Positions 51,086 to 60,134 of a DNA stretch of 64,000 nucleotides are shown here, one piece after another. The position numbers and the translations under genes are program-made. The stretch lies in contig NZ_JACEFA010000005.1 of NCBI RefSeq assembly GCF_014083865.1, positions 143,773 through 207,772 of the forward strand. Direction: 5' to 3'. Source of the stretch: Paraliobacillus salinarum. Lineage in GTDB: Bacteria > Bacillota > Bacilli > Bacillales > Amphibacillaceae. A model generated the notes under the pieces. That model saw nothing but the letters and a program-made list of their open reading frames with translations, was not told the DNA's origin and did no database searches. How positions within the stretch are numbered: position 1 is the first letter of the stretch; each line of letters starts with the position of its first letter.

Positions 51086-52201
51086 ATGGCAGACAACAAG
51101 CCATCACGTTCAAAAGAAAATGAATTGACACTAGAACAAGTGAAAGAACAATTATTAGAAATGGGTAAAAAAAGAGGCGTATTAGCATACGAAGAAGTAG
51201 CTGAACGCTTAGCAAATTTCGAACTAGAGTCAGACCAAATGGATGAATATTATGAGTACCTAGGTGAGCAAGGGATAGAAATAATAGGTGATTCAGAAGA
51301 AGATCCTAGCATGCAACAGATTGCAAAAGAAGAGGAATTTGATTTAAATGATTTAAGTGTTCCGCTAGGCATAAAAATCAATGACCCGGTTCGTATGTAC
51401 TTAAAAGAGATTGGCCGAGTAGATTTATTGTCAGCAGCAGAAGAAATTAGCTTAGCAGAAAAAATTGAGCAAGGGGATGAAGAAGCTAAGAAACGTTTAG
51501 CTGAGGCGAACTTACGTTTAGTTGTAAGTATTGCTAAACGATATGTCGGTAGAGGTATGTTATTCTTAGATTTAATTCAAGAAGGAAACATGGGACTAAT
51601 TAAAGCTGTAGAAAAATTTGATTACAGAAAAGGCTTTAAATTTAGTACGTATGCTACTTGGTGGATTCGTCAAGCAATTACAAGAGCAATTGCTGACCAA
51701 GCAAGAACTATTCGTATCCCTGTTCATATGGTCGAAACGATTAACAAATTAATTCGTGTGCAAAGACAACTATTGCAAGATTTTGGCCGCGAACCAACAC
51801 CTGAAGAAATTGGTGCGGAAATGGAACTAACTCCAGAAAAGGTACGTGAAATCCTAAAAATCGCACAAGAACCTGTCTCTTTGGAAACGCCAATAGGTGA
51901 AGAAGATGACTCCCATTTAGGTGATTTCATTGAAGACCAAGAAGCTACCTCACCTTCTGACCATGCTGCTTATGAATTGCTAAAAGAACAGCTTGAGGAT
52001 GTACTGGATACATTAACCGACAGAGAAGAAAATGTATTACGCCTACGTTTTGGTCTTGACGACGGTCGTACAAGAACATTAGAAGAAGTAGGTAAGGTGT
52101 TTGGTGTGACACGTGAACGTATCAGACAAATAGAAGCTAAAGCACTTCGTAAATTACGTCACCCAAGCCGTAGCAAACGATTAAAAGATTTTCTCGAATA
52201 A
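51086..52201 (+). CDS. sigA: Primary sigma factor SigA (RpoD)
   Basis: A 371-residue housekeeping sigma factor, the exact B. subtilis length. Region 1.1 is short. Region 2 has [17 protein letters not shown] and [21 protein letters not shown], region 3 has IRIPVHMVE, and region 4 has [24 protein letters not shown]. The ATG at 51086 follows GGAGGGGG. It lies just after dnaG, as in the macromolecular synthesis operon. Confidence 0.98.
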   Translation: MADNKPSRSKENELTLEQVKEQLLEMGKKRGVLAYEEVAERLANFELESDQMDEYYEYLGEQGIEIIGDSEEDPSMQQIAKEEEFDLNDLSVPLGIKINDPVRMYLKEIGRVDLLSAAEEISLAEKIEQGDEEAKKRLAEANLRLVVSIAKRYVGRGMLFLDLIQEGNMGLIKAVEKFDYRKGFKFSTYATWWIRQAITRAIADQARTIRIPVHMVETINKLIRVQRQLLQDFGREPTPEEIGAEMELTPEKVREILKIAQEPVSLETPIGEEDDSHLGDFIEDQEATSPSDHAAYELLKEQLEDVLDTLTDREENVLRLRFGLDDGRTRTLEEVGKVFGVTRERIRQIEAKALRKLRHPSRSKRLKDFLE

Positions 52202-52214
52202 AAAAACAAACATA

Positions 52215-52280
52215 AGGCTCAGTCTCTTGCTTCCAATTAGTTTAGATTGGTTGGGCATGTTGACTGTGTCTTTTTTTATG
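52215..52280 (+). terminator. Terminator after sigA
   Basis: AGGCTCAGTC at 52215-52224 pairs with GACTGTGTCT at 52262-52271 with a mismatch and a wobble, with an inner CCAAT/ATTGG stem. A run of T follows. Confidence 0.65.
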
Positions 52281-52336
52281 AATTATTTGGTTTTTGAACT
52301 GTTAGTATATGTCAAATGGACTGGGGTGTACAACAC

Positions 52337-52885
52337 ATGTCAGATGAAAAAAAGACCATTATCATCAAGGAAATTCACAATTGGAAAGAGAATCATTTAT
52401 TGCCTGAAAAATATTGTGATTACCTATTAGCTTTATATACACAAGGTGATTCAACAGAATTAGAATTTGAAAGCAATAATTTGAAAGAATCACCAAAAAT
52501 AAGCATGTTACATGTATTATTATTCATTGTGAATATTTTTGTTTTGCCAATTACATTTATTGTATTATATTTTACTGATTTTAATATCAACTTGCAAGTT
52601 TCTATTGGAATTTTCCTGGTAATGTTCAGTTTATTTATTTATTATGTTATCAGGAAAAAAGTTCAATATTTACATTATTATTCTTTTTTTATTTTATTAT
52701 TAACACTATTACTTACTTCAATTGGAATACTGCAACGCTATACAAATCATTTTGCATTATTAAATGCTGTAGCATCGGTTCAATTGCTAACTTGGGGATT
52801 GATAGGAGTATTAAAAAAACGTATACTCCTAATTAGTATTGGTTCTATTGGCTTTATCATCACGATAATATTATTTTTATTTTAA
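52337..52885 (+). CDS. Five-helix membrane protein of unknown function
   Basis: A 182-residue protein. The N-terminal cytoplasmic part (1-54) has HNWKENHLLPEKYCDYLLALY, and about five transmembrane helices follow (near 56-79, 84-104, 112-132, 138-158, 162-182). I do not recognise the family. The ATG at 52337 has GGGGTG nine bases upstream. It occupies the place where B. subtilis has cccA (cytochrome c550), but it has no CxxCH heme motif and is not that protein. trmK follows 22 bases later and may be cotranscribed. Confidence 0.75.
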   Translation: MSDEKKTIIIKEIHNWKENHLLPEKYCDYLLALYTQGDSTELEFESNNLKESPKISMLHVLLFIVNIFVLPITFIVLYFTDFNINLQVSIGIFLVMFSLFIYYVIRKKVQYLHYYSFFILLLTLLLTSIGILQRYTNHFALLNAVASVQLLTWGLIGVLKKRILLISIGSIGFIITIILFLF

Positions 52886-52907
52886 AAACGAACGAGGAGT
52901 ACCTAAA

Positions 52908-53618
52908 ATGAATGAAAGAATACTTTCAAAACGCTTACGACAAATTGCGAATTATCTTCCTGAGAAGGCTAATTTTGCTGATATAGGTAGTGATCATGCT
53001 TATTTGCCTTGTTTTGTATGTAGTCAAGATAAAAATGCAACTGCAATTGCTGGTGAAATTAATGAAGGGCCTTATCGTAGTGCTGAAAGAAATGTAGCTG
53101 CACTTCATTTAACTGATCAAGTTAAGGTAATAAAAGGGGACGGATTAGCTGTTCTGAATAATCAAGACGTCGATCAAGTTGTTATTGCAGGGATGGGTGG
53201 AACACTAATTCGAACCATATTAATGCAAGGGAAAGATAAGCTTACAAATGTGAAACGAATTATTGCGCAGCCGAATGTAGATGCGTATGCAGTTCGTGAA
53301 TGGTTTTACAACAATAATTATCACTTGATTGCTGAAGAAATTATTAAAGAGGATGGTCACATTTATGAAATTTTAATAGCCGACAAAGAAGTGACTACTC
53401 CTATTTATGATGAGAAGCAACTCAGGGCATCTTTGCTATTCGGGCCGTATTTATTAAAAGAAAATAGTGTAGTATTTCAAGAAAAATGGGAATCAGAGAA
53501 AAATAAACTTGAACGAGTTGTAAAACAGATGCACCAAGCGAAAGAGATCGATTATGAGAAAATAAAACAGTTTCAATATGAGATAGAACTGATTGAGGAG
53601 GTCTTAAATCATGACTAA
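52908..53618 (+). CDS. trmK: tRNA m1A22 methyltransferase TrmK
   Basis: A 236-residue class I methyltransferase (YqfN) that makes 1-methyladenosine at tRNA position 22. SAM motif I is FADIGSDHAYLP near residue 24, and VVIAGMGGTLIRTIL near 90 and IAQPNVDAYAVREWF near 117 are characteristic. The C-terminal helices are coiled-coil-like. It overlaps yqfO by eight bases. Confidence 0.95.
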   Translation: MNERILSKRLRQIANYLPEKANFADIGSDHAYLPCFVCSQDKNATAIAGEINEGPYRSAERNVAALHLTDQVKVIKGDGLAVLNNQDVDQVVIAGMGGTLIRTILMQGKDKLTNVKRIIAQPNVDAYAVREWFYNNNYHLIAEEIIKEDGHIYEILIADKEVTTPIYDEKQLRASLLFGPYLLKENSVVFQEKWESEKNKLERVVKQMHQAKEIDYEKIKQFQYEIELIEEVLNHD

Positions 53619-54720
53619 TTCGATTTTGGCAAAGGATGTAATCAATATTATTGAAAGATGGGCACCAAAAAAACTTGCTTCCGATTGGGATAATGTAGGT
53701 CTGCAGATTGGTACATTGCAAAAAGAAGTGAAAAATGTGATGGTGACCCTAGATGTTTTAGAGTGTGTCGTTGATGAAGCGATTGAGAAACAAGTAGATT
53801 TAATCATTGCACATCATCCTATATTATTCAAAGGGTTAAAACAAATTAACTATGATCAGGCTAAAGGAAGAACGATTCAAAAGTTAATAAAAAATGATAT
53901 AGCTGTCTATGCAGCACACACCAATTTGGATATAGCTGTTGGCGGAGTAAATGATATGTTAGCAAAAAAATTGGGTGTTAGAGATACAAATGTACTCGTA
54001 CCATCCGATCACGAAGGTCTAATGAAGTTAGTTGCTTATGTTCCTGAAACACACGTTGAACAAGTGAAAATAGCATTAGGAGATCAAGGGGCAGGACATA
54101 TAGGTAATTATAGTCATTGTACTTTTACACAAGAAGGTACAGGATCGTTTGTTCCGCGCGAAGGTACAGATCCTTATATCGGTTCTCTTGGAAAAGAAGA
54201 AAAAGTGAAAGAAATGAAATTAGAAACGATTATTTACGAATCAGAAAAAGACTTTTTTGTAAAAATACTACTCGAGTCACATCCATATGAAGAACCTGCA
54301 TTTGATTTAATACCGCTAGCTAATCATGGAAAAGTAAACGGACTTGGACGAATTGGTTTCTTAGCACATGAAGTAAAATTAGAAGACTTTTGTAATCAAG
54401 TGAAAGAGAAGCTTGATATATCTAATCTACGTGTGATTGGTAACTTAAATAAGAAAGTAAGCAAGGTTGCGATACTTGGTGGAAGTGGAGAAGGTTTTAT
54501 TTCTAAGGCAAAACAACTGGGAGCAGATGTCTATATTACCGGCGACCTCACCTTTCATGAGGCACAAGATGCTATGGAAATGGGTTTGGCAGTAATAGAC
54601 CCTGGGCATTACGTAGAGAAAGTGATGATCGAAGGAATGATCACATATTTACAAGAAGAGAAATTACCAGTAACATTTATTCCTTCAACTAATAATACAG
54701 ATCCTTTTCAATTTTTGTGA
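53611..54720 (+). CDS. yqfO: Nif3-like dinuclear metal center protein YqfO
   Basis: A 369-residue Nif3-family protein of unknown cellular role. The metal-binding segments are LIIAHHPILFKGLK near 67 and VYAAHTNLDIAVGGVND near 100 at the N-terminus, and TGDLTFHEAQDA near 311 at the C-terminus. A PII-like insert (about 125-230, with YVPETHVEQVK) is present as in B. subtilis YqfO. It is coupled to trmK. B. subtilis ispH and yqfQ, which follow there, are missing; cshB comes next. Confidence 0.93.
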   Translation: MTNSILAKDVINIIERWAPKKLASDWDNVGLQIGTLQKEVKNVMVTLDVLECVVDEAIEKQVDLIIAHHPILFKGLKQINYDQAKGRTIQKLIKNDIAVYAAHTNLDIAVGGVNDMLAKKLGVRDTNVLVPSDHEGLMKLVAYVPETHVEQVKIALGDQGAGHIGNYSHCTFTQEGTGSFVPREGTDPYIGSLGKEEKVKEMKLETIIYESEKDFFVKILLESHPYEEPAFDLIPLANHGKVNGLGRIGFLAHEVKLEDFCNQVKEKLDISNLRVIGNLNKKVSKVAILGGSGEGFISKAKQLGADVYITGDLTFHEAQDAMEMGLAVIDPGHYVEKVMIEGMITYLQEEKLPVTFIPSTNNTDPFQFL

Positions 54721-54777
54721 AGTCATAAGGTAGAACAACACAAAATGAAAGAAATAGATCGTAGAGGAGTTTTTAAA

Positions 54778-56088
54778 ATGAAAAATCATCAATTTAAACA
54801 ATATCAATTACAGGAATGGATGCATAATGTTATCGATCAATTAGAGTTTAGTGAACCAACACCAATTCAACAAAAAGTTATCCCAGCAGCATTGCGTAAA
54901 GAAAATATTATCGGACAATCACATACAGGTTCAGGTAAAACACACGCATTTCTTATTCCGATATTTAACCAACTAAATTTGGACAAGCAAGAGGTTCAAT
55001 GTGTGATCACATCGCCAACAAGAGAATTAGCAACTCAAATTTATAACGAAGTAAAGAATATGATTCGCTTTTCTGAACATGCAGAACAAATCGATGCAAA
55101 GTTATTAATTGGTGGAACAGACAAAAAAAGAACAATAGAAAAATTAACAACACAACCTAAAATTGTAGTAGGAACACCTGGAAGAATATTAGATCTAATT
55201 GAAGAAGGTGCGTTAGATATTTATTCTGCTCAATCTTTTGTGGTTGATGAAGCTGATTTAATGCTTGATTTAGGACTTATCCAAGAAATTGATAAAATGT
55301 TAGTCCGAGCACAAGAACGTATTCAGACCTATGTTTTCTCAGCTACTATACCAGAACGGTTACAACCATTTTTAACGAAATATTTGCATAACCCTTCTTA
55401 TTTTCATATTAAAGACCATTATGCACCTGAGACTATTGAACACCGTCTAATACCTTTGCGGCACCGTGAAATTTCTGACGTGATTATGAGTATAACGCAA
55501 GTGATTAATCCATATCTTGCAATTATTTTTACTAATGGGAAGGAAGCTGCAAACAAGCTTCAGCAAGAATTACAAGAAAAAGGATTATCAAGTGGTGTCA
55601 TTCATGGTGGTTTAAAGCCAAGGGAACGAAAACGTGTGTTAAAGGATATCCAGGGTTTGCGATATCAGTACATTGTAGCGACTGATTTAGCTGCTCGAGG
55701 GATTGATATTAAAGGGATAAGCCATGTTATTAATGCGCAAATGCCTAAGGAAGAACCATTTTACATTCATCGTGTTGGCCGAACTGCTCGTGCAGGTATG
55801 GAAGGAACTGCAATTAATATATACACAGATGAAGACAAGCCATTAATAGAAAAGCTTACGCAAAATGGTCTAACCTTTTCAAACTATGATATTGTTAAAG
55901 GTGAATGGCGAGAAGTTAAAGCTTGGGATGAACGAACACAGCGTAAAAAAGAAGGACATGACGTTGATAAAGAAGCATGGAGTAAGGTAAGAAAGACTAA
56001 AAAAGTAAAGCCTGGCTATAAGAAAAAAATGAAGTATCAACATGCGAAAATAAAAAAACAATTAAACAAAAAGAAATATAAAAAGTAA
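54778..56088 (+). CDS. cshB: DEAD-box RNA helicase CshB
   Basis: A 436-residue helicase. Q motif EPTPIQQKVIP, motif I SHTGSGKTHAF, motif II VDEADLML, motif III SATIP and motif VI HRVGRTARAG are all present. The C-terminal tail is Lys-rich (ending NKKKYKK), for RNA binding. The family acts in cold adaptation and ribosome assembly. The ATG at 54778 follows AGAGGAG; the frame is open upstream but not conserved. Confidence 0.93.
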   Translation: MKNHQFKQYQLQEWMHNVIDQLEFSEPTPIQQKVIPAALRKENIIGQSHTGSGKTHAFLIPIFNQLNLDKQEVQCVITSPTRELATQIYNEVKNMIRFSEHAEQIDAKLLIGGTDKKRTIEKLTTQPKIVVGTPGRILDLIEEGALDIYSAQSFVVDEADLMLDLGLIQEIDKMLVRAQERIQTYVFSATIPERLQPFLTKYLHNPSYFHIKDHYAPETIEHRLIPLRHREISDVIMSITQVINPYLAIIFTNGKEAANKLQQELQEKGLSSGVIHGGLKPRERKRVLKDIQGLRYQYIVATDLAARGIDIKGISHVINAQMPKEEPFYIHRVGRTARAGMEGTAINIYTDEDKPLIEKLTQNGLTFSNYDIVKGEWREVKAWDERTQRKKEGHDVDKEAWSKVRKTKKVKPGYKKKMKYQHAKIKKQLNKKKYKK

Positions 56089-56119
56089 GGTATATTTTAG
56101 TTTGGGAGAGGTGTTATGA

Positions 56120-57010
56120 TTGAAGATAGGTTCACATGTTTCCATGAGCGGAAAGAAAATGCTATTAGGCTCAAGTGAAGAAGCAATTTCTTATGGTGCA
56201 TCTACATTTATGATTTATACTGGCGCACCACAAAATACGAGAAGAAAAGCGATTGAAGAATTAAATATCGAGGCTGGCTTGGCCCATATGAAAGAGCATG
56301 GAATAGAAGACATTGTTGTACATGCTCCGTACATTATTAACTTAGGTAATACAACAAAAAAAGAAACATTTGAATTAGGTGTTTCTTTTATGCAAAATGA
56401 AATCGCAAGAACAGCAGCGATCGGAGCAAAACAAATTGTGCTTCATCCAGGTGCACATGTTGGACAAGGAGCAGACAAAGGGATTGCAAGAATCATCGAA
56501 GGTCTTAATGAAGTATTAGAAAAAGATCAAGATGTACAAATTGCATTGGAAACGATGGCTGGCAAAGGTTCTGAGGTTGGAAGAACATTTGATGAGCTTG
56601 CACAGATTATTAATGGTGTAACACGTAATGAAAAGCTGTCAGTTTGCATGGATACCTGTCACGTTCATGATGCAGGTTATGATATTGTTAATGATTTTGA
56701 CGGGGTTTTAAATGAATTTGATCGAATAATTGGTATTGATCGATTAAAAGTGATTCATGTCAACGATAGTAAAAATCCAATGGGAGCACATAAAGATAGA
56801 CACGAAAATATAGGGTTTGGCCATATTGGTTTTGATGCATTAAACTATATCGTTCATCATAAACAATTAGAGCACTTGCCAAAAATATTAGAGACGCCAT
56901 ATGTAGGTGAAGATAAGAAAAATAAAAAAGCTCCTTATAAATTTGAAATAGAAATGTTAAAGGGAAATCGCTTTGATGTTGATTTAAAAGATAAGATTAT
57001 GCAACAATAA
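56120..57010 (+). CDS. nfo: Endonuclease IV (Nfo)
   Basis: A 296-residue apurinic/apyrimidinic endonuclease of the xylose-isomerase-like fold using three zinc ions. [15 protein letters not shown] at the start, [12 protein letters not shown] near 74, LHPGAHVG near 112, [13 protein letters not shown] near 175 and [20 protein letters not shown] near 213 hold the metal ligands. It begins with TTG, which follows GGGAGAGGTG. It is spore-associated in B. subtilis. Confidence 0.95.
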   Translation: MKIGSHVSMSGKKMLLGSSEEAISYGASTFMIYTGAPQNTRRKAIEELNIEAGLAHMKEHGIEDIVVHAPYIINLGNTTKKETFELGVSFMQNEIARTAAIGAKQIVLHPGAHVGQGADKGIARIIEGLNEVLEKDQDVQIALETMAGKGSEVGRTFDELAQIINGVTRNEKLSVCMDTCHVHDAGYDIVNDFDGVLNEFDRIIGIDRLKVIHVNDSKNPMGAHKDRHENIGFGHIGFDALNYIVHHKQLEHLPKILETPYVGEDKKNKKAPYKFEIEMLKGNRFDVDLKDKIMQQ

Positions 57011-57011
57011 C

Positions 57012-57056
57012 AAAAAAACGCAGCTACTTCTATATGATGTGGCTGCGTTTTTGTTG
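57012..57056. terminator. Terminator between nfo and yqfT
   Basis: An AAAAACGCAGCTAC arm pairs with GTGGCTGCGTTTTT with one wobble. A/T-rich flanks suit both converging genes. Confidence 0.88.
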
Positions 57057-57082
57057 TTGAGAGGATGATTGATTGACACAGT

Positions 57083-57367
57083 TTATGAAAACCACTCTTC
57101 CACACCATACTGTTTTATTAATTCATTAAATAGTCGTTGGGTTTGTTTTGCTGTATTTAAGTCAGTTATTTCTGCGAGTGCTCTAAACATTTTCATTCGA
57201 TCGGTTCGCAACAGTGGATTTAGATTTGTGGATTGGAGAAACTGAACAATGTGATTAGCTTGTACGGAAGTGATGCTAATTTGATACTGTTGAGCGTAAT
57301 CAAGAAGTTCTGAGACGGATAAGTTTTTTATTTTTTTTTCTATCATTTGTTTAATAAATGGCTGCAC
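57083..57367 (-). CDS. yqfT: DUF2624 family protein YqfT
   Basis: A 94-residue, mainly helical protein with IKNLSVSELLDYAQQYQI and RTDRMKMFRALAEI segments. It resembles the DUF2624 family, to which B. subtilis YqfT belongs, and lies next to nfo as there. The function is unknown. The GTG at 57367 has AGGAG eight bases before it; another GTG three codons upstream overlaps that site. Confidence 0.78.
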   Translation of the reverse strand: MQPFIKQMIEKKIKNLSVSELLDYAQQYQISITSVQANHIVQFLQSTNLNPLLRTDRMKMFRALAEITDLNTAKQTQRLFNELIKQYGVEEWFS

Positions 57368-57518
57368 AAAGAACACTCCTAATTAATCATTTTGTTTTAT
57401 ATAATCTATGCATTTGCGAAGAAAAAAGTGTGTATTAGTTGCAATTCATTCGCTTCTACGTTAGCATATCAAGCTGTAAGAGGAATGTTGCAGAAAAAAA
57501 TGGAAAGGAGTGCGATCT

Positions 57519-58220
57519 ATGCGTAAAGATTTTACAGTTGTGCTTTTAGGAATAGCGTCGATTACTGTTATTATTTTAATGTTATCCTTTCAAAACTATT
57601 CCACTAAGCTTGACGCACTGACAAAAGAAAATGAACAATTGTTGTTAAAAAACAAGCAATTGGAATCGACTGTTAGCTATAAAAATACAATGACAGTTAA
57701 TAATAAAGGTGAAAATTATGAAAGCTGGGGAGAACTAGAAGGAATAGCTTCTAGTTTTTCAACCGATAGTGAGGGTGCGTTTAAGAAATCATGGGGAATT
57801 TATTTAGCAAAGGAAGCTGAGAAACATGGACTTGATCCATATATTGTTTATGAATTGTTGAAAGTAGAAACTGGAGGGACATTTGATCCTAAATTGGTAG
57901 GACCAAAAACGAAATATGGTCATGCCTATGGAATGTCTCAATTCATGAAAAATACTGCACCTTGGATAGCTGACATGGCAGAAATGCCTTATAAAGAAGA
58001 GCTCTTGTTTGACCCTTATTATTCCATTAAGCTTTCTGTTGTTTATTTAGATTATTTATATCAACAGTACAATAATTGGAATGAAGCACTAACGGCTTAT
58101 CATAGGGGTATGGCTGGAATGGAAGCATACAAAGAAACAAATGGCACCGCAAAAAGTAATTATGCGGTAAAAATTCAATCAAATGCAGAAACGCATAGAA
58201 CGGTTGTGTTTGCCAACTGA
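57519..58220 (+). CDS. Membrane-anchored lytic transglycosylase (SLT domain)
   Basis: A 233-residue protein with an N-terminal helix (about 6-26), a short coiled coil (30-50, LDALTKENEQLLLKNKQLE) and an SLT-type lysozyme-like domain (about 85-215). The domain begins AEKHGLDPYIVYELLKVETGG, where the Glu of VETGG is the expected catalytic acid. YGMSQFMKNTAPWIA and LTAYHRGMAGM follow. It would cleave peptidoglycan strands outside the cell. AAAGGAG precedes the ATG at 57519. I do not know a gene at this place in B. subtilis with this product. Confidence 0.85.
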   Translation: MRKDFTVVLLGIASITVIILMLSFQNYSTKLDALTKENEQLLLKNKQLESTVSYKNTMTVNNKGENYESWGELEGIASSFSTDSEGAFKKSWGIYLAKEAEKHGLDPYIVYELLKVETGGTFDPKLVGPKTKYGHAYGMSQFMKNTAPWIADMAEMPYKEELLFDPYYSIKLSVVYLDYLYQQYNNWNEALTAYHRGMAGMEAYKETNGTAKSNYAVKIQSNAETHRTVVFAN

Positions 58221-58300
58221 AAATGGAACTAAACGAATGAATTTACATGACATGCACATACTATTAAGGCACCTCAACGATTAGAAAGTGAGGGTCTTAA

Positions 58301-58732
58301 ATGGAACACAATAACGATCGATCTCGTAATCCACGTATTGAAAATGCGCCAAAATTCGGTGAAAATAATATTGTGAAATCTCCGGTGTATACGGAGGATG
58401 AGATGGATGAAGTTACATCTGCTTCACATCATCAAAAGTCTTACGATGAAGAATATGCCCGAGAATTTGCTGCCGATTATGCACCACAAGCACTAACCCC
58501 TGATCCTGAATTAGCAAACAAGAACAGTGAAAAAGCACAAACAGGATTTGGATGGTTTGCAGTTGTTATGGCAATTGCTTCTTTGTTTATTTTACCAATA
58601 TTCTTGAGTGTAGCTGCTGTGATTGTTGGTTTTATTGCCAAAGGAAAAGGTGCTGACACACTTGGTAATACTGCGATTATTATAGGTGCGTTGTCATTTG
58701 TTATTACGTTGTTCATTGTTCCTCTCGCATAA
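58301..58732 (+). CDS. yqfX: YqfX-like membrane protein
   Basis: A 143-residue protein with a long polar N-terminal half (1-80) and two C-terminal transmembrane helices (about 86-112 and 121-142) joined by AKGKGADTLGN. This pattern fits YqfX of B. subtilis, encoded in the same neighbourhood. The function is unknown. The symbol rests on position and topology. Confidence 0.6.
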   Translation: MEHNNDRSRNPRIENAPKFGENNIVKSPVYTEDEMDEVTSASHHQKSYDEEYAREFAADYAPQALTPDPELANKNSEKAQTGFGWFAVVMAIASLFILPIFLSVAAVIVGFIAKGKGADTLGNTAIIIGALSFVITLFIVPLA

Positions 58733-58742
58733 CTGATATTTA

Positions 58743-58783
58743 AAAAGGATGATCTCTAAGTAAATAGGAGATCATCCTTTTCT
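58743..58783. terminator. Bidirectional terminator between yqfX and yqfZ
   Basis: A perfect 14-base stem, AAAAGGATGATCTC at 58743-58756 with GAGATCATCCTTTT at 58768-58781, between converging genes. Confidence 0.92.
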
Positions 58784-58822
58784 TATTATTTATACGATGC
58801 ATATAAGCCTCACACAATAAAT

Positions 58823-59161
58823 TCAATTTACTTTTTTATAAACTGGAAATAGATAGATCTCTTCGATTTGCAACTGAGAAACTTCAATGTTAGGATTTAA
58901 ATTTTCGAAATCATAAACCATTTTGTTCAGATCATATTTTTTTAGGTGCGGATTTAATTGATCAATGACACTAATAAATGTATCTGTTTGTTTCATTTTG
59001 TAGGAAACAACAGTAAAATTTGTCTCAGATATAACTTTTTCATTGTTCTCATTATGAGTTGTGCTATGATTTAGAGGGGGAGTGATCGACAGGTCAATTT
59101 TAATACTGTATAACAAAAAGATAAAAAATATGAATAACAATAGTTTGTTAAATCCATTCAT
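58823..59161 (-). CDS. yqfZ: YqfZ-like LysM-related protein
   Basis: A 112-residue protein with an N-terminal signal or anchor helix (about 5-22) and a C-terminal LysM-like part (VSYKMKQTDTFISVIDQL followed by LQIEEIYLFPVY). It resembles B. subtilis YqfZ, a small LysM protein near ispG and sodA. It may bind the wall or spore coat (inference). GAGGGAT precedes the ATG. In B. subtilis ispG lies between yqfX and yqfZ; here it is absent. Confidence 0.7.
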   Translation of the reverse strand: MNGFNKLLLFIFFIFLLYSIKIDLSITPPLNHSTTHNENNEKVISETNFTVVSYKMKQTDTFISVIDQLNPHLKKYDLNKMVYDFENLNPNIEVSQLQIEEIYLFPVYKKVN

Positions 59162-59247
59162 TTTAATCCCTCATTTTTATTTAAAGTGAAACATTTTTAG
59201 AGCGTTGATCGTAAGTAAAGACAAGAGAATTTGAGGAGTGATGCAAA

Positions 59248-59880
59248 GTGATGTTTTTAGACATTAGTTGGATAAGCTTTGTGATTGTTGGATTAGGAAC
59301 ACTTTTCTTAGTAGGAGAACTACTAGTTAACATGCGTGGTCTTTCTGCTATATTAGGATTTGGCTTCATTTCAATTTACTTTTTAAACTACTTAGAACCA
59401 AACATGTTCTTCATTATGCTTATTATTTATTTAACTGGAATATTACTAATAATTATAGATGGTAAATTAATAAATGATGGCACATTGGCAACTATAGGAG
59501 TTATTTGTATGGTGTTATCCGTAGGTTTAAGTTCCCCAAATTGGACAGCAGGGTTATTTGCTGTTAGTGGTGTGTTTGTAGGCGGTGTTAGTTCTTTATT
59601 TTTTTTAAAAGTTTTTAAGAAAAGAAAAATGTGGGGCAAATTAGCTTTATTGGATCAGCTAACAGAAGAGAAAGGATACAGTACAATGAATCGTTCTTAT
59701 AAAGCGTTAGTTGGTGAAACGGGGAATACATTGACAGATATGCGTCCTGTAGGCACTATTCGTGTGAAAGATACAGATTATAGTGCTGTATCAAATGGTC
59801 AGTGGATAGAAAAGGGTACGCCAATTATAGTCAAACAAGTGGATGGCACAAGAATATTAGTCGAAAAAACACAAAAATAG
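59248..59880 (+). CDS. Short NfeD-like membrane protein
   Basis: A 210-residue protein with about four transmembrane segments (10-30, 35-50, 58-72, 80-118) and a C-terminal OB-fold NfeD domain (about 145-210, with LVGETGNTLTDMRPVGTIRV and GTPIIVKQVDGTRILVEK). It lacks the protease domain of the long NfeD YqeZ at 34088, and no flotillin gene is adjacent. Short NfeD proteins usually partner SPFH proteins, so it may act with a distant flotillin (inference). GTG 59248 or ATG 59251 can be the start; GAGGAG is nine bases before the former. Confidence 0.82.
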   Translation: MMFLDISWISFVIVGLGTLFLVGELLVNMRGLSAILGFGFISIYFLNYLEPNMFFIMLIIYLTGILLIIIDGKLINDGTLATIGVICMVLSVGLSSPNWTAGLFAVSGVFVGGVSSLFFLKVFKKRKMWGKLALLDQLTEEKGYSTMNRSYKALVGETGNTLTDMRPVGTIRVKDTDYSAVSNGQWIEKGTPIIVKQVDGTRILVEKTQK

Positions 59881-59882
59881 TC

Positions 59883-59918
59883 AAACATTGCTTCTTTAAA
59901 TAGGAGCAATGTTTTTTT
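59883..59918 (+). terminator. Terminator after the short nfeD gene
   Basis: AAACATTGCT at 59883-59892 pairs perfectly with AGCAATGTTT at 59905-59914, followed by TTTTG. Confidence 0.85.
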
Positions 59919-60020
59919 GTTGTTTTGAGTAATTAGTTGGATGAATATTGCTAAAAACAAGTTATTTTTATGAATTTTTTTCTATTTAAGAAAACATATG
60001 TCGAAAACAAAAGGTTATTG

Positions 60021-60070
60021 TGTAAATTTAGTGTAAATTTTGCTTAAAAAACTTTACATTTGCATTGTAA
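60021..60070 (+). promoter_or_regulatory. Pho-box-like repeats and promoter of the phosphate transporter gene
   Basis: TGTAAA at 60021-60026 and 60032-60037, then CTTAAA at 60043-60048, recur at exactly 11-base spacing. This is the PhoP-box pattern (TTTACA-type repeats) read on the minus strand. TTTACA at 60053-60058 is also a -35 candidate, with TAATAA at 60076-60081 at 17-base spacing. The gene downstream is a Na/Pi cotransporter, so PhoP control is a reasonable inference. Confidence 0.5.
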
Positions 60071-60134
60071 TTCATTAATAATGAAATAGATGTTTTTTAT
60101 AAATAGATAAATGAAAACGAAGGGATGAGAATCC

